32,163 bases of DNA from CAYLRY01 sp964386535 (GCA_964386535.1 CAYLRY010000037.1:1-32163), one strand, 5' to 3'. Counted from the first letter of the stretch, positions 1 to 8,849 are shown. The notes: a model not told the origin generated them from the sequence alone. Numbers and translations are program-made.

Positions 1-6
1 ATAATA

Positions 7-810
7 ATGACAGCATCAAATCAGTTTGCACCTATTGGGGAGTTAGTCAATCTTACCGGTAAAAAAGCACTGATAACCGGGGCAGCCAGGGGTATCGGCT
101 ACGCCATTGCTTACCGTCTGGCAGAGGCTGGCGCTACAGTTACCCTGGTCGACCTCAACCAGGAAAAAGGCAATCAGGCTGCAAACGACCTGTGTGCTAA
201 CGGTTTTTCTGCAGCATTTTTACGCTGTGACGTCAGCCGGGAAGAGGATGTGATCCAGACTGTTAATACTGCTTCACAACACATGCATGGACTGAATATA
301 CTGGTCAATAATGCTGGAATTTTCCCTTTTACCCCTATATTGGAGATGGCCTCTGAGGATATGGACAGGGTACTGGGTATTAATATCAAAGGTATTTGCT
401 ACTTTGTGCGTGAAGCAGCCCGTATTATGATAGAACAAAAAAAATCCGGGTCTATCATAAATATCGCTTCTATCGATTCCCTACACCCTTCACACAGGGG
501 CATGTCGCTATATGATGCCTCAAAAGGCGCCGTTTTAACACTGACCCGGAGCCTGGCTAAAGAACTCGGACCGGCAGGCATCCGTGTCAATGCCATTGCT
601 CCCGGCGGCATCTTGACGGAGGGGGCTCTTTCGCAAAAAGGCGATCAATTTAACCGTGCCGGACTTAAAGAGTTCATGTCCCGGATCATACTGGGTAGAA
701 TGGGTAAACCGGACGATATCGGCAGGGTGGCTTTGTTCCTGGCTTCGGATTTGTCCAGTTACGTCACCGGAAGCCTGATCACGGTTGATGGAGGATACCT
801 GCTATCCTGA
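7..810 (+). CDS. SDR-family NAD(P)-dependent oxidoreductase
   Basis: This 267-residue protein is a classical short-chain dehydrogenase/reductase that would oxidise or reduce an alcohol/ketone in the cytoplasm. The cofactor motif TGAARGIG is at residues 24-31, and Asp49 at the end of the second strand suggests NAD(H) preference. NNAG is at 101-104, Asn126 fits the catalytic Asn, and Ser155, Tyr169 and Lys173 complete the Ser-Tyr-Lys set (YDASK). Length is normal for the family. The ATG lies six bases into the window, so its ribosome binding site and operon promoter are not visible and an upstream start cannot be excluded. It sits 40 bp before the dehydratase/reductase genes on the same strand and is probably co-transcribed. 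That context suggests a hydroxyacyl-CoA or alicyclic alcohol substrate, which is inference only. The family call is very safe; the substrate is unknown. Confidence 0.93.
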   Translation: MTASNQFAPIGELVNLTGKKALITGAARGIGYAIAYRLAEAGATVTLVDLNQEKGNQAANDLCANGFSAAFLRCDVSREEDVIQTVNTASQHMHGLNILVNNAGIFPFTPILEMASEDMDRVLGINIKGICYFVREAARIMIEQKKSGSIINIASIDSLHPSHRGMSLYDASKGAVLTLTRSLAKELGPAGIRVNAIAPGGILTEGALSQKGDQFNRAGLKEFMSRIILGRMGKPDDIGRVALFLASDLSSYVTGSLITVDGGYLLS

Positions 811-850
811 TTATTTCTCTGAAAACTAAATTCAAAGAGGTAAATAATAG

Positions 851-2023
851 ATGATCAGTAGTTCGATGGGAATAACGGTCAAATCCCCTGCTTTAGAACT
901 GTTTCGTAAAATTAACCATACGTTCCCCAAAACCAAAGAGATCCTGGACTACAAAGCCAGTGGGAAAAAAGTCTTTGGCTGGCTCTGTACTTATGTCCCG
1001 GAAGAAGTCATCCATGCAGCCGGAGCTTTGCCCGTACGTATTACGGGATATTCTCAGGAAATGGAACTCGAAGACGGCAACGCCTATCTATACATAAATA
1101 ATTGCTCGTTTTCACGCAGTTGTTTGCAATTAGGCTTGAGAAAAGAATACGATTTCCTCGATGGTGTGGTGGGGGGTTCAACTTGTGACGGCGCTCGCCG
1201 TCTGTTTGATTTATGGCGCCATTACCTAAAACCTTCCTTCTACCATGTTCTGACAGTTCCCCGTAAATCACATGAAGCCGCTCACCAGCTTTATTATAAT
1301 CAGGTGGCGGATTTCAAGAAACATCTGGAAGAATATCTGGGCTCAACTATAACTGACGAGGCGCTGGTAGATTCCATACATCTGTATAACCAGTCACGTT
1401 CTTTATTGAAAGAACTTTATGATTTACGCAAGCTGGATGAACCACTTATTACCGGACAAGAGACTCTGGAGATATTGAATGCCAGTTTCCGCATGCAGAA
1501 AGAGTCCTTTAATACGCATCTTCACAATTTAATTGAAGATTTAAAAAAGAAAGGAACCGGCAGCCGTCCCAAAGCCCGCCTTATGTTGATCGGCAGCGTT
1601 ATGAACAATCCGGAGTTTATTAAAAGTATTGAGGAACTGGGTGTTATCGTAGTCACTGATGAACTCTGCACAAGTACACGTTACTGGTCTGACCCGGTTG
1701 TGATGAAAGGCGCAAAGAATCCCCTGGAAGCTATTTCACGCCGCTATTTAAGTAATTTCCCTTGTGCCCGCATGTATCCCGGTAATGAGCGGTTCGATCG
1801 CATCGTTAATCTGGCCAGAGACGCCAGGGTAGACGGTATCATCAGCGAGACCATTCGCTACTGCGTACCATATGCTCATGACATTCCTCTTTTAAGCGAC
1901 CGTTTGAAAGAAGAAAACTTACCACTTCTCACACTGGATGTTGAATATGGTACCTCAGGTTCAGGACAGATCCGTACACGCGTACAGGCTTTTCTGGAAA
2001 TGGTAGAGGCAAGGAAAATATGA
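851..2023 (+). CDS. HGD-D family subunit, BcrC/HgdB-like (benzoyl-CoA reductase / 2-hydroxyacyl-CoA dehydratase)
   Basis: This 390-residue protein belongs to the HGD-D family, the Fe-S catalytic subunits of class I benzoyl-CoA reductases and 2-hydroxyacyl-CoA dehydratases. Family features visible are the N-terminal GWLCTYVPEEVIHAAGALPV stretch (from residue 43), NNCSFSRSC with Cys85 and Cys91, VVGGSTCDGARR with Cys112, a DELCTSTRYW segment, and the C-terminal LLTLDVEYG block. The conserved cysteines would bind a [4Fe-4S] cluster receiving low-potential electrons from the ATPase component. Length matches BcrC (about 380) better than HgdA. A GAGGT ribosome binding site precedes the ATG; a second ATG five codons in is possible. 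It overlaps the next gene by four bases (ATGA), so translation is coupled. Substrate is not identifiable from sequence alone. Confidence 0.9.
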   Translation: MISSSMGITVKSPALELFRKINHTFPKTKEILDYKASGKKVFGWLCTYVPEEVIHAAGALPVRITGYSQEMELEDGNAYLYINNCSFSRSCLQLGLRKEYDFLDGVVGGSTCDGARRLFDLWRHYLKPSFYHVLTVPRKSHEAAHQLYYNQVADFKKHLEEYLGSTITDEALVDSIHLYNQSRSLLKELYDLRKLDEPLITGQETLEILNASFRMQKESFNTHLHNLIEDLKKKGTGSRPKARLMLIGSVMNNPEFIKSIEELGVIVVTDELCTSTRYWSDPVVMKGAKNPLEAISRRYLSNFPCARMYPGNERFDRIVNLARDARVDGIISETIRYCVPYAHDIPLLSDRLKEENLPLLTLDVEYGTSGSGQIRTRVQAFLEMVEARKI

Positions 2024-3291
2024 TAATCTCAGATTTAAAAAGAAACCGGCTGAACAGTCTATTGCGTACTGCCCGTATGTTGCTCAAGGTGAGTCGGAAC
2101 CGGGCGGACACGGCTAAAAGCGAAATCCTTTATTATTTAATGCTAGAAAAATATTTGTCCCGGATACAAAATGCCAGGGAAGAAAAAAGCTTTGTAGCTG
2201 CTCATCCCGTTTTCTTCCCTGTAGAAATCCTGTATGCCATGGATATAGTACCCGTGCATAATGAAGTGGTTACCAATACTGCCGCTCTTCTACTTGATGA
2301 TCAGAGGGAATTGCTGGCTGCCGGAGCTGAGGCTGGACTGGCTCCTGAAATTTGTTCACCTCACCGGGCGCTAGCTGGAACATATTACCGCAAGGACCTG
2401 CCCCAGGTAAACATGGTATTATGGTCTAATCTGATTTGTGATAACACCGCAAAATGCGGCGAATATTTAATGGAGATCAATCACTGCCCAGGCTATTTTC
2501 TGGACCATCCTTTTGGGGATTCAAAAATCGAAAAGGACTATCTGGTGCAGGAATTAAAAGACATGATTCTTTTCCTGGAGGAAAAATCGGGGCATAAAAT
2601 GGACTGGAACCGCCTTAAGCAGAACGTTGTAGAGATGGATAAGCAGATCAAGCTCCAGGCAGAAATCGCCGAAATCCGTAAGTCTATTCCTTCCCCATTT
2701 CCAGCCAAACGTTTCCTGGAGTTTCTTACGGTTGATTATATGTTTGCCGGTCAACCGGAAGAGACTGAATATCTTCAGACACTGCTGGCCGAGTTGACTG
2801 ATATGGTCCGTCAGGGTAAAGGCGCCGTAAACCCGGAGCGTTTTCGCTTAATGACGCTTTTTGTGCCACCCATCTATCTGATCCCGGCTATAGAAAAAAT
2901 TTTCCAGGAATTTGGCGCCGTTAGCGCTACCGAACCCCTTTTTACCTATTGGAAATATCAAAAACTCGACCCTTCCAAGCCGCTGGAAAGCATAGTTGAA
3001 AAATCCTATATGATACCTGAAACACGCACTATGTATGGCCCTCTGGGTCAGTCTACCCTTCAAGATGTTGTTGATTGTGCCCGCAGCTATCAGGTAAATG
3101 GCTGTATTTATTATGCTTTTATGGGTTGCCGGCACACCTGTGCTACCATTAAAATAATCAAGGATACACTGGTTGACATGGATATCCCTGTATTAACCCT
3201 GGATTGTGATATTATTGATCCAACCATCAACTCGGAAATTGAATTGCACCAGAAGTTGGAGCAATTTTTCGAGTTGTTAGAAGATAGATGA
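2020..3291 (+). CDS. HGD-D family subunit, BcrB-like
   Basis: This 423-residue protein is the second, more divergent HGD-D family subunit, partnering the preceding gene as a heterodimer in the cytoplasm. It has the family signature at HPVFFPVEILYAMDIVPVHN, then Cys112 (EICSPHR), Cys140 and Cys146 (ICDNTAKCGEY), and a C-terminal FMGCRHTCATIK segment with Cys370 and Cys374, ending in a LTLDCD block. Its length fits BcrB/BadE/BzdO (about 430-450) rather than HgdB (about 380). The start overlaps the upstream stop as ATGA. The next gene begins about 18 bp downstream. The family is secure; the assignment as reductase subunit rather than dehydratase subunit comes from subunit sizes and from the presence of two different ATPase genes after it. 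Confidence 0.87.
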   Translation: MIISDLKRNRLNSLLRTARMLLKVSRNRADTAKSEILYYLMLEKYLSRIQNAREEKSFVAAHPVFFPVEILYAMDIVPVHNEVVTNTAALLLDDQRELLAAGAEAGLAPEICSPHRALAGTYYRKDLPQVNMVLWSNLICDNTAKCGEYLMEINHCPGYFLDHPFGDSKIEKDYLVQELKDMILFLEEKSGHKMDWNRLKQNVVEMDKQIKLQAEIAEIRKSIPSPFPAKRFLEFLTVDYMFAGQPEETEYLQTLLAELTDMVRQGKGAVNPERFRLMTLFVPPIYLIPAIEKIFQEFGAVSATEPLFTYWKYQKLDPSKPLESIVEKSYMIPETRTMYGPLGQSTLQDVVDCARSYQVNGCIYYAFMGCRHTCATIKIIKDTLVDMDIPVLTLDCDIIDPTINSEIELHQKLEQFFELLEDR

Positions 3292-3309
3292 AAGCAGGTG
3301 ACGGAAATA

Positions 3310-4098
3310 ATGAAAGCCTTAGGAATTGATGTTGGCAGTCTAAATGTTAAAGCCGTAATTCTGGACGGCAGCGGCCCCCTGGCGGCAACACAACTCCCGG
3401 CCGGAGAAGGCGCCGAAGGTTCGGCCCGGGCTGCGATGGAGGATGTTATCAAAAGGGCCGGTTTAACGCCGGATGGCTGGTATATTGTAGCTACTGGAAT
3501 AGGAGGTAAATCAGTTCCTTTCAGCCAGCAGCAAAAAGCTATTACCACCTGTCTGGCCCGCGGAGTTCATCTACTTTTGCCGGCCGCACGTATGGTGATA
3601 GATCTGGGCGCAGAGACCAGCACAGTACTTAAGGTCAACGATCGTGGTAGAGTAACCGACTGGGCTGGACAGGATAAATGTGCCGCGGGGACCGGTATGT
3701 TCCTGCAAGCCATGGCTAAAGTGATGCAGATCAGGTTGGAGGAAATGGCTGAGTTTTCATTAAGAGCTAAAAACCGAGCTGATATTACCGGTACCTGTGC
3801 TGTGTTTGCAGAATCTGAAGTAATCTCACATATCCACCGTGTGCCGCCTACGCCAAAGGAGGAAATTATTGCTGGAATTCATGCATCTATGGTCAGCCGC
3901 ATTATGGGATTACTTAAAAGGCTCGGTATAGAGAGAGAGGTAGCAGTGGTAGGAGGAGTAGCCAGAAACAAAGGACTGGTGGCCATTTTGGAAGAGGAAT
4001 TGGGATTTAAAGTACTGGTACCGGAAAACCCAGATATGATTGCTGCACTAGGAGCAGCCGTGCTGGCTAAAGAAAATATCGAGAAAGGTGTCAAGTAA
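3310..4098 (+). CDS. BcrA/BcrD/HgdC-family ATPase (activator), BcrD-like
   Basis: This 262-residue ASKHA-fold ATPase couples ATP hydrolysis to delivery of low-potential electrons to the catalytic subunits. It shows the N-terminal phosphate-binding GIDVGSLNVKA and the two cysteines that in this family hold a [4Fe-4S] cluster at the dimer interface: Cys124 in DKCAAGTG and Cys163 in TCAVFAESE. GGVARNKG and LGAAVLA near the C terminus complete the nucleotide site. I chose the ATG at 3310 because AGGTGA (3296-3301) is 8 bases upstream of it; the in-frame GTG at 3298 lies inside that binding site. Its stop overlaps the next start (TAATG). It pairs with the next gene, so the activator is probably a heterodimer as in BcrAD, not a homodimer as in HgdC. 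Confidence 0.9.
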   Translation: MKALGIDVGSLNVKAVILDGSGPLAATQLPAGEGAEGSARAAMEDVIKRAGLTPDGWYIVATGIGGKSVPFSQQQKAITTCLARGVHLLLPAARMVIDLGAETSTVLKVNDRGRVTDWAGQDKCAAGTGMFLQAMAKVMQIRLEEMAEFSLRAKNRADITGTCAVFAESEVISHIHRVPPTPKEEIIAGIHASMVSRIMGLLKRLGIEREVAVVGGVARNKGLVAILEEELGFKVLVPENPDMIAALGAAVLAKENIEKGVK

Positions 4099-5165
4099 TG
4101 ATCACAGCAGGAATTGATATTGGTTCCCGCGCCTCTAAAGCTATTATCCTTAAAGATGGCAAAATTGTATCCTCGTATATAGGTGATACCGGGGCTGAAA
4201 GTATAGTGACTTCAAAAAACACCATGGCTAAGACATTGGAAGGCACCGGCCTCAAATTAGAGGATATAGAATATATTGTAGCTACCGGCTATGGCCGGGT
4301 GCTGGTCCCCTTTGCCAATGAGAATATTTCGGAAATAAGCTGCCATGCCCGGGGCATTAATTATTCACTTCCCTCTGTCAGAACCATTCTGGATATGGGC
4401 GGACAGGACTGCAAAGCCATTAGTATCGATGGCGAAGGCAAGGTGACAAATTTCGTTATGAATGACAAATGCGCTGGTGGAACCGGTCGTTTTCTGGAAA
4501 TGATTGCTGAAGTACTGGGTGTACCTTTGTGTGAAATCGGTGATACTGCTTTACAGTCCAGGTCAGCTATTCCTTTCAATACCATTTGTGCAGTTTTTGC
4601 CCGTTCTGAAGCTGTAGCCTACCTTCGTAAAGGAGTAGCAAAATCAGATATTTTAATGGGACTGAATGAAGCTATTTCGGTGCGCTGTCTGAACCTTTTG
4701 AAAAGAGTAGGGATACAGAGCGACTTCAGCATCAGCGGTGGCATCGCCAAGAATAAAGGTATGGTTGCAAAAATAAAGGAAAAAGTGGGACTGCAGCCTT
4801 TGCTGGCTGATGATCCGCAATTGGCCGGCTGCCTGGGAGCCGCCCTTTTTGCCAGGGACCGCGTGGAAGGTAAAGGTAAACGGGAAGAAATGAAAATCTC
4901 CTACGGCTACTCAGACGGCACAGGTGAGTATTACCTTACAGTGGATACCGGCAAGTGTGATGCCTGCGGTAAATGTGTGCCGGCCTGTCCATACGGCGTA
5001 CTTGAATTGGGTGCTAACGACCAGGGTCAGCTAAAAGCCAGGGTTAAAGAAGCCATCCGCAAAAAACTTCACCTCACCTGCCCGGGGTATAAAATCTGCT
5101 CTGCCTCAAATTCTATGAACTGCCATTCAGCCTGTCCATATGAGGCCATCAACCATACCTGGTAG
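4098..5165 (+). CDS. BcrA-like ATPase fused to a two-[4Fe-4S] ferredoxin domain
   Basis: This 355-residue protein has two parts. Residues 1-260 are a BcrA/HgdC-type ATPase with GIDIGSRASKA at the N terminus, Cys125 in DKCAGGTG and Cys164 in ICAVFARSE as interface cluster ligands, and SGGIAKNKG and LGAALFARD near its end. Residues about 277-355 add a ferredoxin-like domain: CDACGKCVPACP (Cys287, 290, 293, 297), then a second, irregular cysteine set at Cys328, 334, 342 and 346 ending in SACP. Plain HgdC is about 260 residues, so the tail is a real extension; no frameshift is needed. A separate ferredoxin (BadB type) normally supplies electrons to benzoyl-CoA reductase, so the fusion may bring the donor in-line. 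This is the last gene of the operon and is followed by a terminator. Confidence 0.88.
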   Translation: MITAGIDIGSRASKAIILKDGKIVSSYIGDTGAESIVTSKNTMAKTLEGTGLKLEDIEYIVATGYGRVLVPFANENISEISCHARGINYSLPSVRTILDMGGQDCKAISIDGEGKVTNFVMNDKCAGGTGRFLEMIAEVLGVPLCEIGDTALQSRSAIPFNTICAVFARSEAVAYLRKGVAKSDILMGLNEAISVRCLNLLKRVGIQSDFSISGGIAKNKGMVAKIKEKVGLQPLLADDPQLAGCLGAALFARDRVEGKGKREEMKISYGYSDGTGEYYLTVDTGKCDACGKCVPACPYGVLELGANDQGQLKARVKEAIRKKLHLTCPGYKICSASNSMNCHSACPYEAINHTW

Positions 5166-5192
5166 AATCCTGATAGTCTGGTAAGTATTATT

Positions 5193-5230
5193 AATAGCCC
5201 CTTGTTTATTAAAAGGGGCTATTATTTTAC
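5193..5230 (+). terminator. Rho-independent-like terminator after the reductase operon
   Basis: A perfect 11-bp inverted repeat (arms 5193-5203 and 5213-5223, AATAGCCCCTT pairing with AAGGGGCTATT) with a 9-nt loop lies 27 bp after the stop of the ferredoxin-fused ATPase. It is followed by an AT-rich tract with TTTT. It most likely ends the 7-5165 operon. Confidence 0.75.
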
Positions 5231-5247
5231 TACTATTATTTTCCTAC

Positions 5248-5275
5248 TTGACAGGCATGTACAGAGTGATATAAT
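5248..5275 (+). promoter_or_regulatory. Sigma-70 type promoter for the CARDB/SBP lipoprotein
   Basis: TTGACA at 5248-5253 and TATAAT at 5270-5275 are separated by 16 bp, matching both consensus hexamers exactly. The following 160 bp up to the start codon are extremely AT-rich. The transcript would have a leader of about 150 nt with no stable hairpin that I can see. Confidence 0.75.
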
Positions 5276-5435
5276 TATGTTGAAATAAAATTTATAATTT
5301 TACTATATTATATTTTAATATATTTTAATTAATCAGTTAATAAATATTATCTTTTATTAATTATTCATCAATTTTATAATAAATTAAAATATTATAAAAT
5401 TACAACAGTTTTTTGTTTTTCAGGAGTGTAATATC

Positions 5436-8400
5436 ATGAACGCTCATTATTTAATTAAAAAGTTATTCTCTCTGGCAATATTTATAATTATCATTCTCCT
5501 GTATGGCAGTTGCACGCCTCCACCACCTGTCGCAGTTAGTACGCTTACCATTTCACCTGAAAAGGTAGGAGTAGGTCAGGTTGTTTATGTTGCCGTTAAT
5601 GCTTTCAATCCGGATAAAAATACTGTTAAAGATTATAAAGCCAATTTAACGATTAACGATGTAATAGTTGAAACCAGGCAGATCACCATAAATGCAGGAG
5701 AGACCAGTACTATCACCTTTCAATACATCCCTGCTGCACCCGGAATCTTCAATGCGGAAATCAATGGCCAAAAAGGAGCATTTGAAGTACTCAGGCTGGC
5801 TAGTTTTGTTACAGAAAACTTCACCCTTTTTCCCGAATCTCCGGTTACCGGACAGGAGATTAAATTATCCGCTGACATAAGAAACGAAGGTGAACTTCAG
5901 GGCACATACAGGGCAGTGCTGAAACTGGACGGCCAGGAAAGCCATTCGTCTGACCTCCTGATTGAAGCGGGGCAAACCGTTACCACAACAGCTAATTGCA
6001 CCTTTGATACTAGCGGTATGCATATTATTGAATTTTGTAACTCGATTAACAACGTGAAAGTAAACAAACCTGCCGAGTTTAAAGCCATCTCAATCAACGT
6101 CAATCCCGGCACTATTGTTGCAGGTGAAACTGCGTCTGTGACTGCCACTATCACCAATTTTGGAGAGACCAGGGCTACTTCCCCGGTCTTTCTATCTGTA
6201 AATGATGCTATTATCGACTCCAGGGAGGTAACCCTTAATCCGGGGGCCAGTTCCACTATTGAGTTCCTGCTAATACGGGACAAAGGCGGGACATTCAAAC
6301 TCAGCATCCTTGGTTCTAGCACTACTCTAACAGTCAAAGAGCTAAAAAAATACAGCAGTGAAAGTTACCATTTCAGCCTTTCATATCCGCCTGATTTCAG
6401 TCTTGATGATTCAAACCCCACCAATATCTTTTTTGAAAGCGGTGATTCGGCAGAAATGAGTATACTGGTTGACTTTATCAGTGTTTCTGCTACACCTCAA
6501 AGCTACTTTGATTCTTTTATGAAAGATGAAAAAGAACTACATAATACCTGGACAGTTGCCAATCAAGGGGAAATCCGGGAAAAAGGTGCTGTTGTAGGAT
6601 ACCAATATGATTATTCCTATACCTCTACCGGAGATAAAAAGCAAGGAAAAGGGTTACTGCTCAAGAAAGGCGGATTGGGATTTCAGGTCACCTTTGAATC
6701 CAAAGAATCAGATTGGGAGAAAAATAAAAACCTGGCCGCAATTTGCCTTAATAGCTTCGCCAGTCCCACAGTAGCTGCGGGCGCTTATTCTGGTTCCAAA
6801 TACGGCATTGATATCACTCTTCCCGAGGAATGGTCGCTGATTGAAACCGGCTCTGCCAAGGAACCATTCATCTTTATCAACCCTTATAACCAGCCTGAGA
6901 TTATGATTAAATTTGTGGTAGAGACTGTGCCCTCAGGTATGACCGCCCAAAAATATATAGAAACGGCAGCCGCTCAAATGAGTTCTCTCAATTTAAAGAC
7001 ATTAAACGCCGGTGTTTTCCAGTTCGCCAGTTCAGCCTCTGGCTATGAGACCACTTTTGTAGCTTCTTCGTCCGGTCAAACAGCTAAAATGCGTATCATA
7101 GCCCTGGCAGCGAATAGCCGGATGTATACTGGTTTATTTATCGGGTATGGTGATGTACTGGATGCCCAGGCTAACGCTATCAACCAGTTAATGAGATCAC
7201 TGGTTGTTTACGCTCCTCAAAGAGCTGGAGTCAATAAAAACGAATCATTGTTCCTCCTGGGAGGCGAGATGCCCACCCTTGACCCGGCCTTAAGCGAGGA
7301 CTCTCCTGAAGATATTATCAGTGCCCTGTTCAGCGGCCTGGTAAGAATTGATAAAGATTTAAAAGTTGTTCCTGATCTGGCGGAAAAATGGACAATAAGC
7401 TCAGATGGTCTCACTTACACTTTTTACTTGCGCCAGAATGCCAAATTCCATGACGGCAAACAGGTTACCGCAAAAGATGTAAAGTATTCCTGGGAACGAG
7501 CATGTGACCCATCCCTGAAGTCACCTAAAGCTGCATACTTTCTAAATGATATAATAGGAGCTACAGATAGGCTGACAGGAAAAGCCAGCGATATAAGAGG
7601 TATAAAAATAATAGATGACTACACAATTGAAATAAGCATTGACGCAGCCAAACAATATTTTCTATCCAAGCTGGCCCAGCCGGTCACCTATATAGTTGAT
7701 CAAGTTAATGTCTCTCAGGGTGATTCGTGGTTTGAAAAACCCAATGGAACGGGTCCTTTTAAGCTTAAGTCCTGGGAGAAAGATAACCAGATAGTATTGG
7801 AAAGATATGACGGTTTTTATACCGGACCTTCTAAGTTAAAAAATATCGTCTTTAGTCTGTTTGCCGGTGATCCAATGTCTCTATATGAATCAGGAGAGAT
7901 TGATATTGCCGGAGTTAGCAGCGCCAACCAGGAAAAAGTCCTGGATATAAACAACCCCCTTAATAAAGAATTACTTACTGATAGCTCCGCAGGAATTTTT
8001 TATATCGGGTTTAATGTTTCCAAGCCTCCTTTTGATGACTTGAAGGTCCGCCAGGCTTTTGCCATGGCCATTGATGTTGATAAAATAATTGAAGTCGCAT
8101 ATAAAGGTAAAGCTGATCGTGCTTCAGGATACATTCCTCTGGGCGTGCCTGGCTTTGATTCATCCTTGCAGGCTTTGCCCTTTGATGTTAACCGGGCCAG
8201 ACAATTAATTACCGAATCTAAATACCAGACCGTCGAGAATTTACCTTCAATTACATATTATACTCTTTATGCTACCAGTCCGGCGGATCAGGCAATTCTC
8301 GGCATGTTTAAGCAAAACCTGGGGGTCCAGATAAAAGTAGAAACTATCAGTGAGATTGAAACCTATATGGCAAGAGCACGCGGAAACGAATTCCAGATTT

Positions 8401-8723
8401 TCCTTTCAGGATGGATTGCGGACTACCTTGACCCGCAGAACTTTCTGGATATCCTTTTCCAAAGCCAGAGTACAGAAAACCATTTTGGGTATTCTAACCC
8501 AAAGGTAGATTCTGACCTGATCTCAGCCGCGTCGATCCCAGATGAATCCGTCCGCCTGCAAAAATACCAGGATATCCAGAAACAGTTATTAGCTGACCTC
8601 CCTGCTGTCCCCCTCTGCCATAACCGGAAATCATATGAACTTGTTAAGCCGTATGTAAAGGGGTATTCCTCAGCCCTGATCGCAATAAACCAGTGGCGGG
8701 ATATTTATGTTGAGGCGCACTAA
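5436..8723 (+). CDS. Large lipoprotein: CARDB-like repeats, two PsbP/Mog1-like domains and a family 5 solute-binding domain
   Basis: This 1095-residue protein starts with a lipoprotein signal (hydrophobic 13-23, lipobox YGSC with Cys26). Residues about 30-300 contain three tandem beta-rich repeats of CARDB type, recognisable by recurring phrases such as ITINAGETSTITF, LIEAGQTVTTTANCTF and VTLNPGASSTIEF. Residues about 303-445 and 450-590 are two similar modules opening with YHFSLSYPPDF and YGIDITLPEEW, like PsbP/Mog1 folds. From about 600 on is a bacterial extracellular solute-binding family 5 domain (GEMPTLDPALSEDSPEDI, GLTYTFYLRQNAKFHDGK). A usual family 5 binding protein is about 530 residues, so half of this protein is extra. 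AGGAGTG is a good ribosome binding site. No oligopeptide permease or ATPase genes are adjacent, so it may serve a distant transporter or bind surface material. Domain limits are approximate. Confidence 0.85.
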   Translation: MNAHYLIKKLFSLAIFIIIILLYGSCTPPPPVAVSTLTISPEKVGVGQVVYVAVNAFNPDKNTVKDYKANLTINDVIVETRQITINAGETSTITFQYIPAAPGIFNAEINGQKGAFEVLRLASFVTENFTLFPESPVTGQEIKLSADIRNEGELQGTYRAVLKLDGQESHSSDLLIEAGQTVTTTANCTFDTSGMHIIEFCNSINNVKVNKPAEFKAISINVNPGTIVAGETASVTATITNFGETRATSPVFLSVNDAIIDSREVTLNPGASSTIEFLLIRDKGGTFKLSILGSSTTLTVKELKKYSSESYHFSLSYPPDFSLDDSNPTNIFFESGDSAEMSILVDFISVSATPQSYFDSFMKDEKELHNTWTVANQGEIREKGAVVGYQYDYSYTSTGDKKQGKGLLLKKGGLGFQVTFESKESDWEKNKNLAAICLNSFASPTVAAGAYSGSKYGIDITLPEEWSLIETGSAKEPFIFINPYNQPEIMIKFVVETVPSGMTAQKYIETAAAQMSSLNLKTLNAGVFQFASSASGYETTFVASSSGQTAKMRIIALAANSRMYTGLFIGYGDVLDAQANAINQLMRSLVVYAPQRAGVNKNESLFLLGGEMPTLDPALSEDSPEDIISALFSGLVRIDKDLKVVPDLAEKWTISSDGLTYTFYLRQNAKFHDGKQVTAKDVKYSWERACDPSLKSPKAAYFLNDIIGATDRLTGKASDIRGIKIIDDYTIEISIDAAKQYFLSKLAQPVTYIVDQVNVSQGDSWFEKPNGTGPFKLKSWEKDNQIVLERYDGFYTGPSKLKNIVFSLFAGDPMSLYESGEIDIAGVSSANQEKVLDINNPLNKELLTDSSAGIFYIGFNVSKPPFDDLKVRQAFAMAIDVDKIIEVAYKGKADRASGYIPLGVPGFDSSLQALPFDVNRARQLITESKYQTVENLPSITYYTLYATSPADQAILGMFKQNLGVQIKVETISEIETYMARARGNEFQIFLSGWIADYLDPQNFLDILFQSQSTENHFGYSNPKVDSDLISAASIPDESVRLQKYQDIQKQLLADLPAVPLCHNRKSYELVKPYVKGYSSALIAINQWRDIYVEAH

Positions 8724-8800
8724 CAAACGAAGATAAATGTTATATTATCTTAATCTATAAACAAAAATATATTATTTATTTTCCTTACGAAAAATGTGAT

Positions 8801-8827
8801 CTGCTGCCTCAATCAAGAAGGCAGCAG
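8801..8827 (+). repeat. Hairpin between the two lipoprotein genes
   Basis: A perfect 9-bp inverted repeat (CTGCTGCCT at 8801-8809, AGGCAGCAG at 8819-8827, 9-nt loop) sits 22 bp before the TTG start of the next gene. It has no T-run on the plus strand, so it is more likely an mRNA processing or attenuation hairpin in a shared transcript than a simple terminator. Confidence 0.5.
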
Positions 8828-8849
8828 GATAATATAAAGGAAATCTAAA

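Noticed and set aside
3298..3309. GTG at 3298 as start of the BcrD-like ATPase
   Set aside because: The GTG is part of the AGGTGA binding site for the ATG at 3310, and the extra four residues are not family-like.
5276..5435. Very AT-rich tract considered as a replication or partition site
   Set aside because: No repeated boxes such as DnaA sites are visible and the flanking genes are metabolic; it reads as a promoter leader.
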